From positions 310,001-374,000 of the forward strand of contig CAVRYH010000004.1 of NCBI GenBank assembly GCA_963725395.1: DNA of 64,000 bases, written 5' to 3'. Both the position numbers and the translations under genes were made by a program. Position 1 is the first letter of the stretch; every line of letters starts with the position of its first letter. The notes beneath the pieces are model-generated. The model worked only from the letters and a program-made list of their open reading frames with translations. It did not search any database and had not been told where the DNA came from. Of the stretch, positions 1 to 9,339 are shown one piece after another. The stretch comes from Bog-756 sp963725395 (GTDB lineage Bacteria > Actinomycetota > Acidimicrobiia > Acidimicrobiales > RAAP-2).

Positions 1-2
1 CG

Positions 3-1067
3 GTCGACAACACCGAGCTCAAGGCGACAGCCATCCAGGGCGGGTGCGACTACGAGGGCCCGACCACCATCACCTTCAACACCGCCGGAACCATGACAGT
101 GAGCAGCCCGCTCAGCCCGGGCTATCCGGGGAATCTCACCCAGTCACAGCCAAGTACCGACTCGAGTGTCTCCGCGACCAGTGGGACCGGTGCCTTCCCC
201 CTCAACGGCGTGGTCTACGTCGACGCGGCGCCGTCCGGGGCCGACTCCAACAACCCCTTCTACTCGACGACCACCGGGCTCTCCCAGCTGACCAACTGTT
301 CGAACTGCTACTACGGGCAGACTTCGAACCCCGGTGACGAGGGCGACGCGTTCGTGAGCGACACCTGGGGCTCCGGCGGGGGCTTCTCCGGTGACCTGAC
401 CGTCGGGGCGAACAACAACGTCATCATCCAGGGCCCCATCATCTACAAGGACTGCACCTGGGCGGGCACGGCGTCGGAGAGCATGTGCGACTACAACAGC
501 GCCACGGGCAGCACCCCCAACGACGTCCTCGGTCTCATCGCCAACAACTTCGTGGAGATCAACCGGCCCGTGTACAACCAGAACGCCAGCAACTCGCTGC
601 GAGGCACGGATCTGCCCAGCTGCAACGGCACCACCTGGGTCCAACCCCTCTGCGACCCGTCGACCTCCACGGGTGACCCCACCGGCCATTCGCAGGGTCT
701 GACCGTGGACGCCACCATCCTCGCCCTCAACCAGTCCTTCGTCGTCGACAACTACAGCAACTCCCCGGGTCTCGGGACGCTGTACGTCTACGGCTCCATC
801 CAACAGGACGCCCGTGGACCAGTGGGCCTGGTCGGTGGGAACAACGGCTACGCCAAGAACTACTACTGGGACGCCCGGCTCCCCCTGTACGGGCCCCCCT
901 ACTACCTGACCCCGGGGACGCCTTCCTGGTCCCTCGACTCGTCGGCCGAGAGCTACACGGGGCTGTGCCCGGCGATGCCACCGCCCCAGTCCACACCGAC
1001 CGCTCTCGCCGTCGGGAGCGACCTCAGCTTCCCCATCAGCGGGTCGACCGCCTGCACCACGCCATAG
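3..1067 (+). CDS. 3' part of a surface or pilus-associated protein (DUF7305/PilX-like), truncated by the window edge
   Basis: The reading frame is open from base 3, so the N-terminus lies outside the window; at least 354 residues are present and the stop is at 1065-1067. The protein is rich in Asn, Ser, Thr, Gly and Tyr and poor in Lys, typical of an exported beta-rich protein. Phrases such as GLTVDATILALNQSF, LYVYGSIQQDARGPVG and NGYAKNYYWDARL resemble the C-terminal region of DUF7305-type proteins linked to type IV-like pili in actinobacteria. That link is from memory of the family and not verified. Four Cys pairs spaced along the chain could form disulfides outside the cell. No membrane segment is seen in this part. 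Assignment to a surface protein is fairly safe; the pilus link is tentative. Confidence 0.65.
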   Translation, partial: VDNTELKATAIQGGCDYEGPTTITFNTAGTMTVSSPLSPGYPGNLTQSQPSTDSSVSATSGTGAFPLNGVVYVDAAPSGADSNNPFYSTTTGLSQLTNCSNCYYGQTSNPGDEGDAFVSDTWGSGGGFSGDLTVGANNNVIIQGPIIYKDCTWAGTASESMCDYNSATGSTPNDVLGLIANNFVEINRPVYNQNASNSLRGTDLPSCNGTTWVQPLCDPSTSTGDPTGHSQGLTVDATILALNQSFVVDNYSNSPGLGTLYVYGSIQQDARGPVGLVGGNNGYAKNYYWDARLPLYGPPYYLTPGTPSWSLDSSAESYTGLCPAMPPPQSTPTALAVGSDLSFPISGSTACTTP

Positions 1068-1167
1068 GGCCGGCAACCCCGGGAGCGGGCCGCCCGAGGA
1101 GAGGTCGGTCCGATGTGGCTCGGCCGGCGGGGACGGGCCCGCGGTCCGGGGCGTCACCTGCGGCCGG

Positions 1168-1173
1168 TAGCCT
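1168..1173 (+). promoter_or_regulatory. Candidate -10 box (TAGCCT) for typA
   Basis: TAGCCT fits the actinobacterial TANNNT pattern and lies 9 nt before the typA ATG. No Shine-Dalgarno sequence is visible, so a leaderless or very short-leader transcript is inferred. Confidence 0.5.
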
Positions 1174-1182
1174 GCTAGGCCC

Positions 1183-3021
<1,839 letters not shown>

Positions 3022-3082
3022 GACCCGCACCACCTGCGGCCACCGACCGACCGGTACCGGGACACGGGCCGCCGGACCGGAG

Positions 3083-3155
3083 CTCCGAGGGGAGGGCTCG
3101 AACCTCCAACATCTGGCTCCAAAGGCCAGCGTTCTGCCAATTGAACTACCTCGGA
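3083..3155 (-). tRNA. tRNA-Gln (anticodon UUG)
   Basis: On the minus strand a full cloverleaf can be drawn. The acceptor stem is TCCGAGG/CCTCGGA, starting with the U1-A72 pair typical of tRNA-Gln. The anticodon stem CTGGC/GCCAG encloses the loop CTTTGGA, giving anticodon TTG, and the T arm carries GGTTCGAGCC. The discriminator is G and the CCA end is not encoded. It sits alone between typA and the two-component system. Confidence 0.93.
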
Positions 3156-3302
3156 ACGGGTCGCTCCGCCTCGCTCGGCGACGGCCACAGGCTACCCCTG
3201 GGGCCCGAGGTGAACGCCGTCCCCGACCCCGTCGACGACGACATCGGGCCTCGCGGGCGGAGCGGGGTACGCCGCTGCCACGGCGGGACGCCACCGCCCC
3301 GA

Positions 3303-3308
3303 TAGGCT
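3303..3308 (+). promoter_or_regulatory. Candidate -10 box (TAGGCT) for the response regulator
   Basis: TAGGCT lies 9 nt before the ATG at 3318 with no Shine-Dalgarno sequence, matching the leaderless pattern seen across this window. Confidence 0.5.
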
Positions 3309-3317
3309 CCCGGCCCG

Positions 3318-3989
3318 ATGAGAGTACTCGTCGTCGACGACGATCCCGCGGTCAGCGGCGCCCTCAACCGGGCGCTCCGCCTCGAGGGCTACGAGGTCAC
3401 ACTGGCCGGCGACGGCCCCCAGGCGCTCGAGGAGATCGCCATCCGTCCGCCGGACGCCGTCGTGCTCGACATCGGACTCCCCACCATCGACGGGCTCGAC
3501 GTCTGCCGGCGGCTCCGGGCGGCCGAGGACGACACCCCGGTCCTGATGCTGACCGCACGGGACGCCATCAACGACCGGGTCCAGGGCCTCGACGCCGGGG
3601 CCGACGACTACCTGGTCAAGCCCTTCGCCCTCGCCGAGCTGCTCGCCCGGTTGCGCGCTCTCCTGCGGCGACGGCCCGACGACCCGGGCGAGACCCTCCA
3701 GTTCGCCGATCTCAGTCTCGACCCGATCACCCGGGAAGCGAAGCGGGCCGACCGGCCGTTCCCGCTCACCCGCATCGAGTTCGACCTGCTCGAGCTGTTG
3801 TTGCGCCATCCCCGCCAGGTGCTCACCCGCGAGCTGATCCTCGACCGGGTCTGGGGGTACACCTTCGACTCGGGCACCAACTCCCTGGCCGTCTACGTGG
3901 GCTACCTCCGGCGCAAGACCGAAGCGGGCGGCGAGCCCCGCCTCATCCACACGGCCAGGGGTGTCGGCTACGTCCTGCGAGAGCCCTAA
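3318..3989 (+). CDS. OmpR/PhoB-family response regulator (MprA-like)
   Basis: This 223-residue DNA-binding response regulator has a receiver domain at about residues 1-115. It carries the acidic pocket VVDDD (5-9), phospho-acceptor Asp51 (VVLDIGLP), a conserved Thr in MLTA and Lys in the YLVKPF motif. A winged-helix trans_reg_C domain fills residues 125-222, with the family motif LTRIEFDLLELLL and a C-terminal GVGYVL. The kinase gene starts 29 bp downstream, so the two form an operon and very likely a cognate pair. The arrangement resembles MprA/MprB of mycobacteria, which respond to envelope stress; the signal sensed here is unknown. Confidence 0.92.
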   Translation: MRVLVVDDDPAVSGALNRALRLEGYEVTLAGDGPQALEEIAIRPPDAVVLDIGLPTIDGLDVCRRLRAAEDDTPVLMLTARDAINDRVQGLDAGADDYLVKPFALAELLARLRALLRRRPDDPGETLQFADLSLDPITREAKRADRPFPLTRIEFDLLELLLRHPRQVLTRELILDRVWGYTFDSGTNSLAVYVGYLRRKTEAGGEPRLIHTARGVGYVLREP

Positions 3990-4018
3990 CCGATGACCGG
4001 GTCACCGGACGGCCGACC

Positions 4019-5428
4019 GTGACGTTCCGAGGCCGGCTGGTGCTGGCGGCGACGGCAGCCGTGCTGGTGGTGGTCGTCCTCGGCTCGCTCGCCACCTACC
4101 TCGTCGCCTACAACTCCCTGGTCGGCTCGGTTGACGTGAACCTGAGCAACGCCGTCGCCGCCGAGCTCGCCAACGACAACGGCCCGCCCACCATCAACAA
4201 CTACTGCTCGAGCACCCCCGGCGAGTGCATCCAGATCGTGGACAACACCGGGGCGGCCGCGTTGAATCAGCCGTTGCCCGTCGACGCCACGGTCAAGTCG
4301 GTGGCGTCCAGCCAGGGCAAGGCCTCCGAGGTGTTCTTCTCGACCACGGTGAACGGCACCGATGCCCGCGAGGTCGTCGCCTCACTGGCGCCCGATTTCG
4401 TGTACGCCTACGTCGGTGGGCAGGTGACGCTCCCCTCCGGCGGGGCGCTCCAGCTGACCACCTCGCTCACCGGCGTCAACCAGGAGCTCCGTCACCTCGC
4501 CGTCGCCCTGTGGCTGATCGTGCTGGTCGGGATCACCGTGGCCATCCTGCTGGGTCTCGGCGTGGGGCGGACCGTGCTCGGACCACTCAACAGCCTCACC
4601 AGGACCATCGAGGAGTTGGCTGACACGACCGACGTGTCCCGCCGACTGGATCCCGGGGGCCCCGACGAGCTCGGACGCCTCCGTCGGGCGTTCAACCGGC
4701 TCCTCGTGGCGCTCGACACGTCGCGTGAGAGCCAACGGCAGTTGGTGATCGACGCCGCCCACGAGCTCCGCACGCCCCTCACCAGCCTGCGCACGAACAT
4801 GGAGGTCGCCGCCCGGCTCGAGGACCTGGACCCCGAGGAGCGCCAGGTCCTCATCAACGACGTCGTCACCCAGATGGACGAGCTGACGTCGCTCGTCGGG
4901 GACCTCTCCGAACTGGCCCGGGGCGCGCAGCCCGATCTCACCCGCGAACCGGTGCGTCTCGACCTCAGGGTGCTGGAGGCGGTCGAGGCCGCCACCACCC
5001 ACGGGCGGAGCCGCGGGGTCACTTTCGATGCCCGCGTCGCCCCGTGCTGGGTCTCGGGGTCGTCGTCGCGGATCGAACGGGCCGTGGACAACCTGCTCGA
5101 CAACGCGGTCAAGTGGAGTCCCGACGGCGGCGTCGTCGAGGTGTCGTGCGCCGACGGCGTCCTGTTCGTCCGCGACCACGGTCCGGGAGTGGACGACAGC
5201 GACGTCGACTTCATCTTCGACCGCTTCTATCGTGCCCCGGGCGCCCGCAGCCGCCCGGGCTCCGGGCTCGGACTGGCCATCGTGGCCCAGGTGGCCAGGG
5301 ACGAGGGCGGCACCGTCGACGTGCACCACGCCGAGGGAGGAGGCGCCCTGTTCCGGTTCAGCCTGCCCACGGTGCCGGCGCCCGTCGGTGCCGGTGGGGA
5401 CGGGCAGGGGGAACCTCCACCCGGCTAG
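4019..5428 (+). CDS. Sensor histidine kinase (MprB/BaeS-like)
   Basis: This 469-residue membrane sensor kinase has TM1 at about residues 8-30, an extracytoplasmic region of some 130 residues with two Cys (NNYCSSTPGECIQ), and TM2 at about 160-180. A HAMP linker follows, then a HisKA domain with phospho-acceptor His248 in DAAHELRTPLTSL. The HATPase_c domain shows the N box (DNLLDNAVKWS), G1 (VRDHGPGV), the F box and G2 (RPGSGLGLAIV). The start is GTG at 4019, because the ATG at 3993 is out of frame and stops at once. It is co-transcribed with the response regulator upstream. The paired Cys suggest a disulfide-stabilised sensor domain; the ligand is not known. Confidence 0.92.
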   Translation: MTFRGRLVLAATAAVLVVVVLGSLATYLVAYNSLVGSVDVNLSNAVAAELANDNGPPTINNYCSSTPGECIQIVDNTGAAALNQPLPVDATVKSVASSQGKASEVFFSTTVNGTDAREVVASLAPDFVYAYVGGQVTLPSGGALQLTTSLTGVNQELRHLAVALWLIVLVGITVAILLGLGVGRTVLGPLNSLTRTIEELADTTDVSRRLDPGGPDELGRLRRAFNRLLVALDTSRESQRQLVIDAAHELRTPLTSLRTNMEVAARLEDLDPEERQVLINDVVTQMDELTSLVGDLSELARGAQPDLTREPVRLDLRVLEAVEAATTHGRSRGVTFDARVAPCWVSGSSSRIERAVDNLLDNAVKWSPDGGVVEVSCADGVLFVRDHGPGVDDSDVDFIFDRFYRAPGARSRPGSGLGLAIVAQVARDEGGTVDVHHAEGGGALFRFSLPTVPAPVGAGGDGQGEPPPG

Positions 5429-5475
5429 GACGAGGCCCCTCCCCAGGGCACATGGCGAAAAACCCCCTGGTCGAC

Positions 5476-5481
5476 TAGGGT
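5476..5481 (+). promoter_or_regulatory. Candidate -10 box (TAGGGT) for the bS22 gene
   Basis: TAGGGT lies 10 nt before the ATG at 5492 with no Shine-Dalgarno sequence, giving the tiny gene its own leaderless-type promoter. Confidence 0.5.
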
Positions 5482-5491
5482 GCCGAGCGAC

Positions 5492-5593
5492 ATGGGATCC
5501 CTCATCAAGAAGCGCCGCAAGCGCATGCGCAAGAAGAAGCACAAGAAGATGCTGAAGGCCACCCGTTGGCAGAGGCGGGCCGCGGGCAAGTAG
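5492..5593 (+). CDS. Small ribosomal subunit protein bS22 (AURKAIP1/COX24 family)
   Basis: This is a 33-residue, extremely basic protein (MGSLIKKRRKRMRKKKH..., then KATRWQRRAAGK). The pattern GSxIKKRRKRMxKKKHxKxLxxTRxQRR is that of bS22, a small subunit protein found in actinobacteria near the decoding centre of mycobacterial ribosomes. About half of the residues are Lys or Arg, and there is no room for any other fold. The ATG is preceded by a -10-like box and not by a Shine-Dalgarno sequence. It points toward ispE, with a hairpin between the two. Identification is strong from the motif, although the gene is short enough to be missed by most gene callers. Confidence 0.9.
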   Translation: MGSLIKKRRKRMRKKKHKKMLKATRWQRRAAGK

Positions 5594-5654
5594 TTCCGAC
5601 GCCGGGGACCCGGGAGGTCCGACCGGCTCCGGAGTTCCATCGCACCAGCTCCAT

Positions 5655-5679
5655 GAGACCGGTCGGTCGCGCCGGTCTC
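5655..5679. terminator. Convergent hairpin between bS22 and ispE
   Basis: GAGACCGG (5655-5662) and CCGGTCTC (5672-5679) form an 8-bp perfect stem with a 9-nt loop between the convergent bS22 and ispE genes. There is no U-tract, so it would act as an actinobacterial hairpin terminator in either direction. Confidence 0.5.
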
Positions 5680-5687
5680 CGGGCCCG

Positions 5688-6527
5688 CTACCCGGGCGCC
5701 GGCACGGTGCGGACCGGCACGAGGAGGCCCCGCTCGTCCCCCATGACCAGGACCCGGGGTGTGCCCATGGCCCCGAGTCCGAGATCCTCGGGCGTGCCCT
5801 CCACGAACCAGGTCGAGCCGCTCCCGGCCAACCGCGGCTGCTGTCCGGTCAGGTGGTGCAGCTCGTGGCGCCACCGCTCGAGCCGCGGCTCGACCACGAG
5901 TGCGGATGCTTCGAGGTCGTTGCCACCCCCGCCTGCGGACGGCGCCGGCCCCCCCGAGCTGACCAGCCGGTCGTAGGCCCGGTAGACGGCCCCGGTGTCC
6001 ACACCGAACGGCGGGAGTACCAGGACGAAGGAGCGGTCCTCGAACGGGAGCGGCTCCACGTCGTCGCCGATGCCGCGGACCATGGCCCGGCCCCCCGTCA
6101 CGCAGAAGGGGACGTCGGCGCCCAGACCGACGGCCAGTGCCGGCTCGGGACGACGGGCCCACCGGAGGATGGCGGCGGCATCGGCGGACCCGCCACCGAG
6201 GCCGGCACCGGGTGGCACACGTTTGACCAGATGGACCCGCGCGGTCCGTCCCACCGCGGCCAGGGCCCTGTTCACCAGGTTGGCCGGGCCGGTGTCGACT
6301 GGTCGGGGGACCCAGCCCTGCGACTCGGCATCGGCGACGAGCCGCGGATCCGTGCCGACGGTCAGGCCGTCCCCCTCCCCCACGTCCAGGGTGTCAGCCA
6401 GGTCGAGCGTCACCATCTCGGACTCCAGCAGGTGGTAGCCGTCCGGACGAACGCCGGCGACCCGGAGGGAGAGCGTCAACTTGGCCGGGGCCGACAGCTC
6501 CACCACGCCCGGGCGGGTGCGGCTCAC
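5688..6527 (-). CDS. ispE: 4-diphosphocytidyl-2-C-methyl-D-erythritol kinase
   Basis: This 279-residue GHMP kinase phosphorylates CDP-ME in the MEP isoprenoid pathway. The N-terminal substrate motif APAKLTLSLRVxGxRxDGYH and the ATP-binding glycine loop PPGAGLGGGSADAAA (about residues 104-119) are both present. A third motif, with GSGSTWF, lies near the C-terminus, and the length is close to the family norm. The start is GTG, overlapping the rsmA stop by 4 nt (GTGA), so translation is coupled to rsmA. The rsmA-ispE order is typical of actinobacteria. Confidence 0.95.
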   Translation of the reverse strand: MSRTRPGVVELSAPAKLTLSLRVAGVRPDGYHLLESEMVTLDLADTLDVGEGDGLTVGTDPRLVADAESQGWVPRPVDTGPANLVNRALAAVGRTARVHLVKRVPPGAGLGGGSADAAAILRWARRPEPALAVGLGADVPFCVTGGRAMVRGIGDDVEPLPFEDRSFVLVLPPFGVDTGAVYRAYDRLVSSGGPAPSAGGGGNDLEASALVVEPRLERWRHELHHLTGQQPRLAGSGSTWFVEGTPEDLGLGAMGTPRVLVMGDERGLLVPVRTVPAPG

Positions 6528-7414
6528 CGGTCGACCCCCGGTGGGGGGTCGTCACGTCCGGGTGGGCCGGGACGGGCACCGGGTGCGGACGGGCCGGGTT
6601 CCCAGGCGGCCAGTCGCTCCCACTGCTCGAGTCCGAGCTCCTCGGCCCGGGCGGTGGAGCGGATGCCCACCGCCTCGAACGCCTCGGGCCGGACCAGGCC
6701 CTCCAGGGAGCGGCGCAGCATCTTGCGGCGGTGGGCGAAGCCGCCACGGACCACGGAGAAGAGGCGTTCATAGCCCGGCGAACCGGGACCCGGCCTCGCT
6801 CGCTCCGTGCGCCGGTCCATGCGCACCAGGACGGACTCCACCCTCGGCCGGGGGATGAACACCGAGGAGGACACCCGGCCGACCAGCGCGGCCGTCGCCC
6901 AGTAGGCGACCTTCACCGACACCGCCCCGTAGGCCTCGTCACCGGCCCCGGCGGCCAGCCGCTCACCGACCTCCCGTTGGACCATCACCAGGAGGGAGGT
7001 CACCTGGGGGGCTTCCTCGAGGACCTTGAGCACCAGGGGGACGGCCACGTTGTAGGGGAGGTTGGCGACGAGCACCCAGGTCTCGTCGCCCAGGAGCTCG
7101 GTCCAGTCGAGGCCGAGCGCGTCGGCCTCCACCACGCGCACCCCGAGGGGCTCCACCTGGGCCCGCAGCACCGGAAGGATCCGATGGTCGATCTCGACGG
7201 CGGTGACCGACGCACCGGCCTCGACCAGCGCCAGGGTCAGCGAGCCGAGCCCGGCACCGATCTCCACCACGCGGGAGCCCTCGGTGACCCCGGCCAGGCG
7301 GGTGATGCGCCGCACCGTGTTCCCGTCGGCGACGAAGTTCTGGCCGAGGGCCCGGCTGGGCCGGAGGTCGTTGGCCACCAGCAACTCATGGACCTCGGCT
7401 CGACCATGGGTCAC
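6524..7414 (-). CDS. rsmA: 16S rRNA (adenine(1518)-N6/adenine(1519)-N6)-dimethyltransferase
   Basis: RsmA/KsgA dimethylates two adjacent adenines in the 3' terminal hairpin of 16S rRNA. This copy has 296 residues and begins with GTG. The family N-terminus LGQNFVADGNTVRRI is followed by the SAM motif VVEIGAGLGSLTL, the acidic VTAVEID and the catalytic motif NLPYN (NLPYNVAVPLVLK). The C-terminal helical domain ends in a Pro/Gly-rich tail that is not conserved in the family. It is followed immediately by ispE (4-nt overlap). The next gene upstream on the same strand is the RlpA-like gene. Confidence 0.96.
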   Translation of the reverse strand: MTHGRAEVHELLVANDLRPSRALGQNFVADGNTVRRITRLAGVTEGSRVVEIGAGLGSLTLALVEAGASVTAVEIDHRILPVLRAQVEPLGVRVVEADALGLDWTELLGDETWVLVANLPYNVAVPLVLKVLEEAPQVTSLLVMVQREVGERLAAGAGDEAYGAVSVKVAYWATAALVGRVSSSVFIPRPRVESVLVRMDRRTERARPGPGSPGYERLFSVVRGGFAHRRKMLRRSLEGLVRPEAFEAVGIRSTARAEELGLEQWERLAAWEPGPSAPGARPGPPGRDDPPPGVDR

Positions 7415-7475
7415 CCGGTAAGTGTCTCACCATCCGGTGCGGGTCCCGACCTGGACGGGCCGGCACCCGCCCGCC

Positions 7476-8129
7476 TCACCAGGAGAGCTGGGCGTCGATC
7501 ACCCCTTGGGACAGGGGGGCGATCTCGGCGAAGGTGCTGGTGGCGAGGTCGATCGACCGGGCGGTGTCCGCCTCGCGGTCGTTGACCACGCAGCTCACTG
7601 ACTCGTCGTTGGCCGGATTGGTGATCTCCACCACGGTCCCGAAGGGCAGGAAGGGGCTGGCGCAGGTGCCCGCCGGGTGGTCGTAGTAGGTGACCTGTCC
7701 GGTTCCCCCGGAACCCGAGCCGGGCGCGACCGCAGCCGCCGCCACCGGCGGAGCGGTGGTGGTCGTGGGCGGCACGGTGGTCGGCGTCGTGGTGGCCACC
7801 ACGGCGTGGCTGACGACCACCTGGGCCGGGAGGGTGGTCTCGACCGGCTCCGTGGTGGGCACCGGGGCGGTGGTCGTGGTCGGAGCCACCTGACGGACCG
7901 CGCTCACGGTTGCCGCGTCGGTCGGGACGGGTCCCTGGGCCGCCGGGGCGTGGCCGGTGGTCGAGGCCTCCGGGCGGGCCGATCCGGTGGCGGGCTGGCT
8001 GGGGGTGCCGGCGCCGGGCGAAGCAGAGGCGTCGGGCTGGTTCTGCAGCAGGAAGGGCACGACCAGCACCGCGCCACAGAGGAACAGGGCGGCGACATGC
8101 CGGTGGTTCGTTCGAAATGACGTCCTCAG
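7476..8129 (-). CDS. Secreted RlpA-like double-psi beta-barrel protein, probable CTG start
   Basis: The protein has an N-terminal membrane or signal segment (AALFLCGAVLVVPFLL). A long Thr/Pro/Ala linker spans about residues 35-130. A C-terminal double-psi beta-barrel of the RlpA type follows (GQVTYYDHPAGTCAS..., FGTVVEITN, CVVNDRE, RSIDLATSTFAEIAPL), ending in the Asp-containing ARSIDLA motif usual in the family. Such domains occur in septal or peptidoglycan-binding proteins. The nearest GTG (8069) would start inside the hydrophobic segment. CTG at 8129 keeps that segment whole and has AAGGAG 8 nt upstream, so I prefer it; no ATG or TTG is available before an in-frame stop. An unusually long folded leader precedes the gene. 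The family call is firm, the start is not. Confidence 0.8.
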   Translation of the reverse strand: MRTSFRTNHRHVAALFLCGAVLVVPFLLQNQPDASASPGAGTPSQPATGSARPEASTTGHAPAAQGPVPTDAATVSAVRQVAPTTTTAPVPTTEPVETTLPAQVVVSHAVVATTTPTTVPPTTTTAPPVAAAAVAPGSGSGGTGQVTYYDHPAGTCASPFLPFGTVVEITNPANDESVSCVVNDREADTARSIDLATSTFAEIAPLSQGVIDAQLSW

Positions 8130-8144
8130 GACTCCACGCTCCTT

Positions 8145-8254
8145 GTGCGACTGTCACCCCTCCGGGTCGGACCCGAGAGAGGTCGACCGCCCCCCGTGGG
8201 GCGGCCGGGACCGGCTCCTCCAAGCCGGTCCTGGAATGCGTCCGACAGTCGCAC
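8145..8254 (-). promoter_or_regulatory. Folded 5' leader element (possible cis-regulatory RNA) of the RlpA-like gene
   Basis: GTGCGACTGTC (8145-8155) and GACAGTCGCAC (8244-8254) form an 11-bp perfect closing stem. Inside it are three hairpins: a 9-bp stem (8208-8216/8223-8231), a 7-bp stem (8187-8193/8198-8204) and a 5-bp stem (8163-8167/8171-8175). The 3' strand of the closing stem ends right before the AAGGAG ribosome-binding site. This multi-branched shape is what a riboswitch or protein-binding leader looks like. I cannot match it to a known class, including the c-di-AMP riboswitch often found before such genes. Confidence 0.55.
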
Positions 8255-8318
8255 TCCCCTGTGAACCTGCAACGACCTACCAAACAAAAACGACCGCTGT
8301 GCAGCGGCCGCTGGAACG

Positions 8319-8324
8319 AGGCTA
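8319..8324 (-). promoter_or_regulatory. Candidate -10 box (TAGCCT) for the RlpA-like gene
   Basis: TAGCCT on the minus strand, read from 8324, would place transcription start near 8312. That gives a leader of roughly 180 nt containing the folded element at 8145-8254. Confidence 0.35.
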
Positions 8325-8418
8325 GGCCGACCGTCCGGGGACAATCAAACCGGGCGGTGGCCGGCGGGGGCGGCGTCCGCACCGGGCGGCACCCGCACGG
8401 TGGGCGGCCGGAGCGGAC

Positions 8419-9330
8419 TCAGACGTCGAACAGGCGGCGGGCGTTGTCGGTGGACGCCACGGCGACCTCCAAACTCTCAACCCCTTTGACCCGGGCAATT
8501 GCCGTGCCGACGAGGGGAACCCTCGACGGCTCGTTGAGACTTCCACGGTGGGGTACGGGGGCCAGGAACGGGGTGTCCGTCTCGACCAGGAGACGATCGA
8601 GCGGGCAGAGTTCGGCCGCCTCCCGCACCGGTCCGGCGTTCTTGAAGGTGACCACGCCGCTGAACGAGAGGGAGGTCCCGAGGTCGAGGCACCGACGGGC
8701 CTCGTCGGGACCGCCGGTGAAGCAGTGGACGATCGTCCGGTCGGGCACGCCCACCGCCGAGAGGATGTCGAAGGTGTCGTCCCAGGCCTCCCGGGTGTGG
8801 ATCACGAGAGCGAGCCCGAACCGGCCGGCCAGCTCGATCTGGCGGGCGAACGCCTCTCGCTGCTCGGGCCGGGGCGAGTGGTCGTAGTGGTAGTCGAGGC
8901 CGCACTCCCCGATGCCCACCACCAGACGGTCGGCCCCCGAGGGGGCTTCGGCTGCGGCGGGCGCCCGCGGGGACAGCTCGGCCGCCAGCAGCGGCTCGAG
9001 CGAATCGACGCCGTCCACGGCGTCGTGGGGGTGAAGGCCGATGGTGGCCCACACCTCGATGCCCTCGGCCGCCGCCGACGATCCCGGTTCCCGCATGGCC
9101 CGGGCCAGGCCGACGGCCTCGGCCGAGCTGTCGGCGCGGGTCCCCACACAGACCATCCTGGTCACGCCAGCTTCTGAGGCCCGGGCCATCGTGGCCGCCA
9201 ACCGGGTGGCGTGCGGGCCCGTCCCGCCCGACCCCGGGTCGGTCCCCCCGCCGGACGGGGCGCCGGACTCGGCGAACTCCTCTTGGAGGTGGCAGTGGGA
9301 GTCGAACCACTCGACCACGGCATCGCCCAT
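8419..9330 (-). CDS. tatD: TatD-family metal-dependent hydrolase
   Basis: This 303-residue TIM-barrel amidohydrolase has all metal ligands of the TatD/YcfH DNase family: HxH in FDSHCHLQ at the N-terminus, Glu in GECGLDYHYD, His in LVIHTREA, His in VHCFTGG and Asp in VETDTPFL. Family members are 3'-5' nucleases or D-aminoacyl-tRNA deacylase-like enzymes in the cytoplasm. The start lies 9 nt after the metG stop, so metG and tatD form an operon, as in many actinobacteria. A Gly/Pro-rich insertion near residues 18-40 is unusual but lies outside the active site. Confidence 0.92.
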   Translation of the reverse strand: MGDAVVEWFDSHCHLQEEFAESGAPSGGGTDPGSGGTGPHATRLAATMARASEAGVTRMVCVGTRADSSAEAVGLARAMREPGSSAAAEGIEVWATIGLHPHDAVDGVDSLEPLLAAELSPRAPAAAEAPSGADRLVVGIGECGLDYHYDHSPRPEQREAFARQIELAGRFGLALVIHTREAWDDTFDILSAVGVPDRTIVHCFTGGPDEARRCLDLGTSLSFSGVVTFKNAGPVREAAELCPLDRLLVETDTPFLAPVPHRGSLNEPSRVPLVGTAIARVKGVESLEVAVASTDNARRLFDV

Positions 9331-9339
9331 CTCCTACCC

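Noticed and set aside
8145..8254. c-di-AMP (ydaO) riboswitch upstream of the RlpA-like gene
   Set aside because: Expected by analogy, but the conserved core sequence of that class is not present; kept only as an unclassified folded leader.
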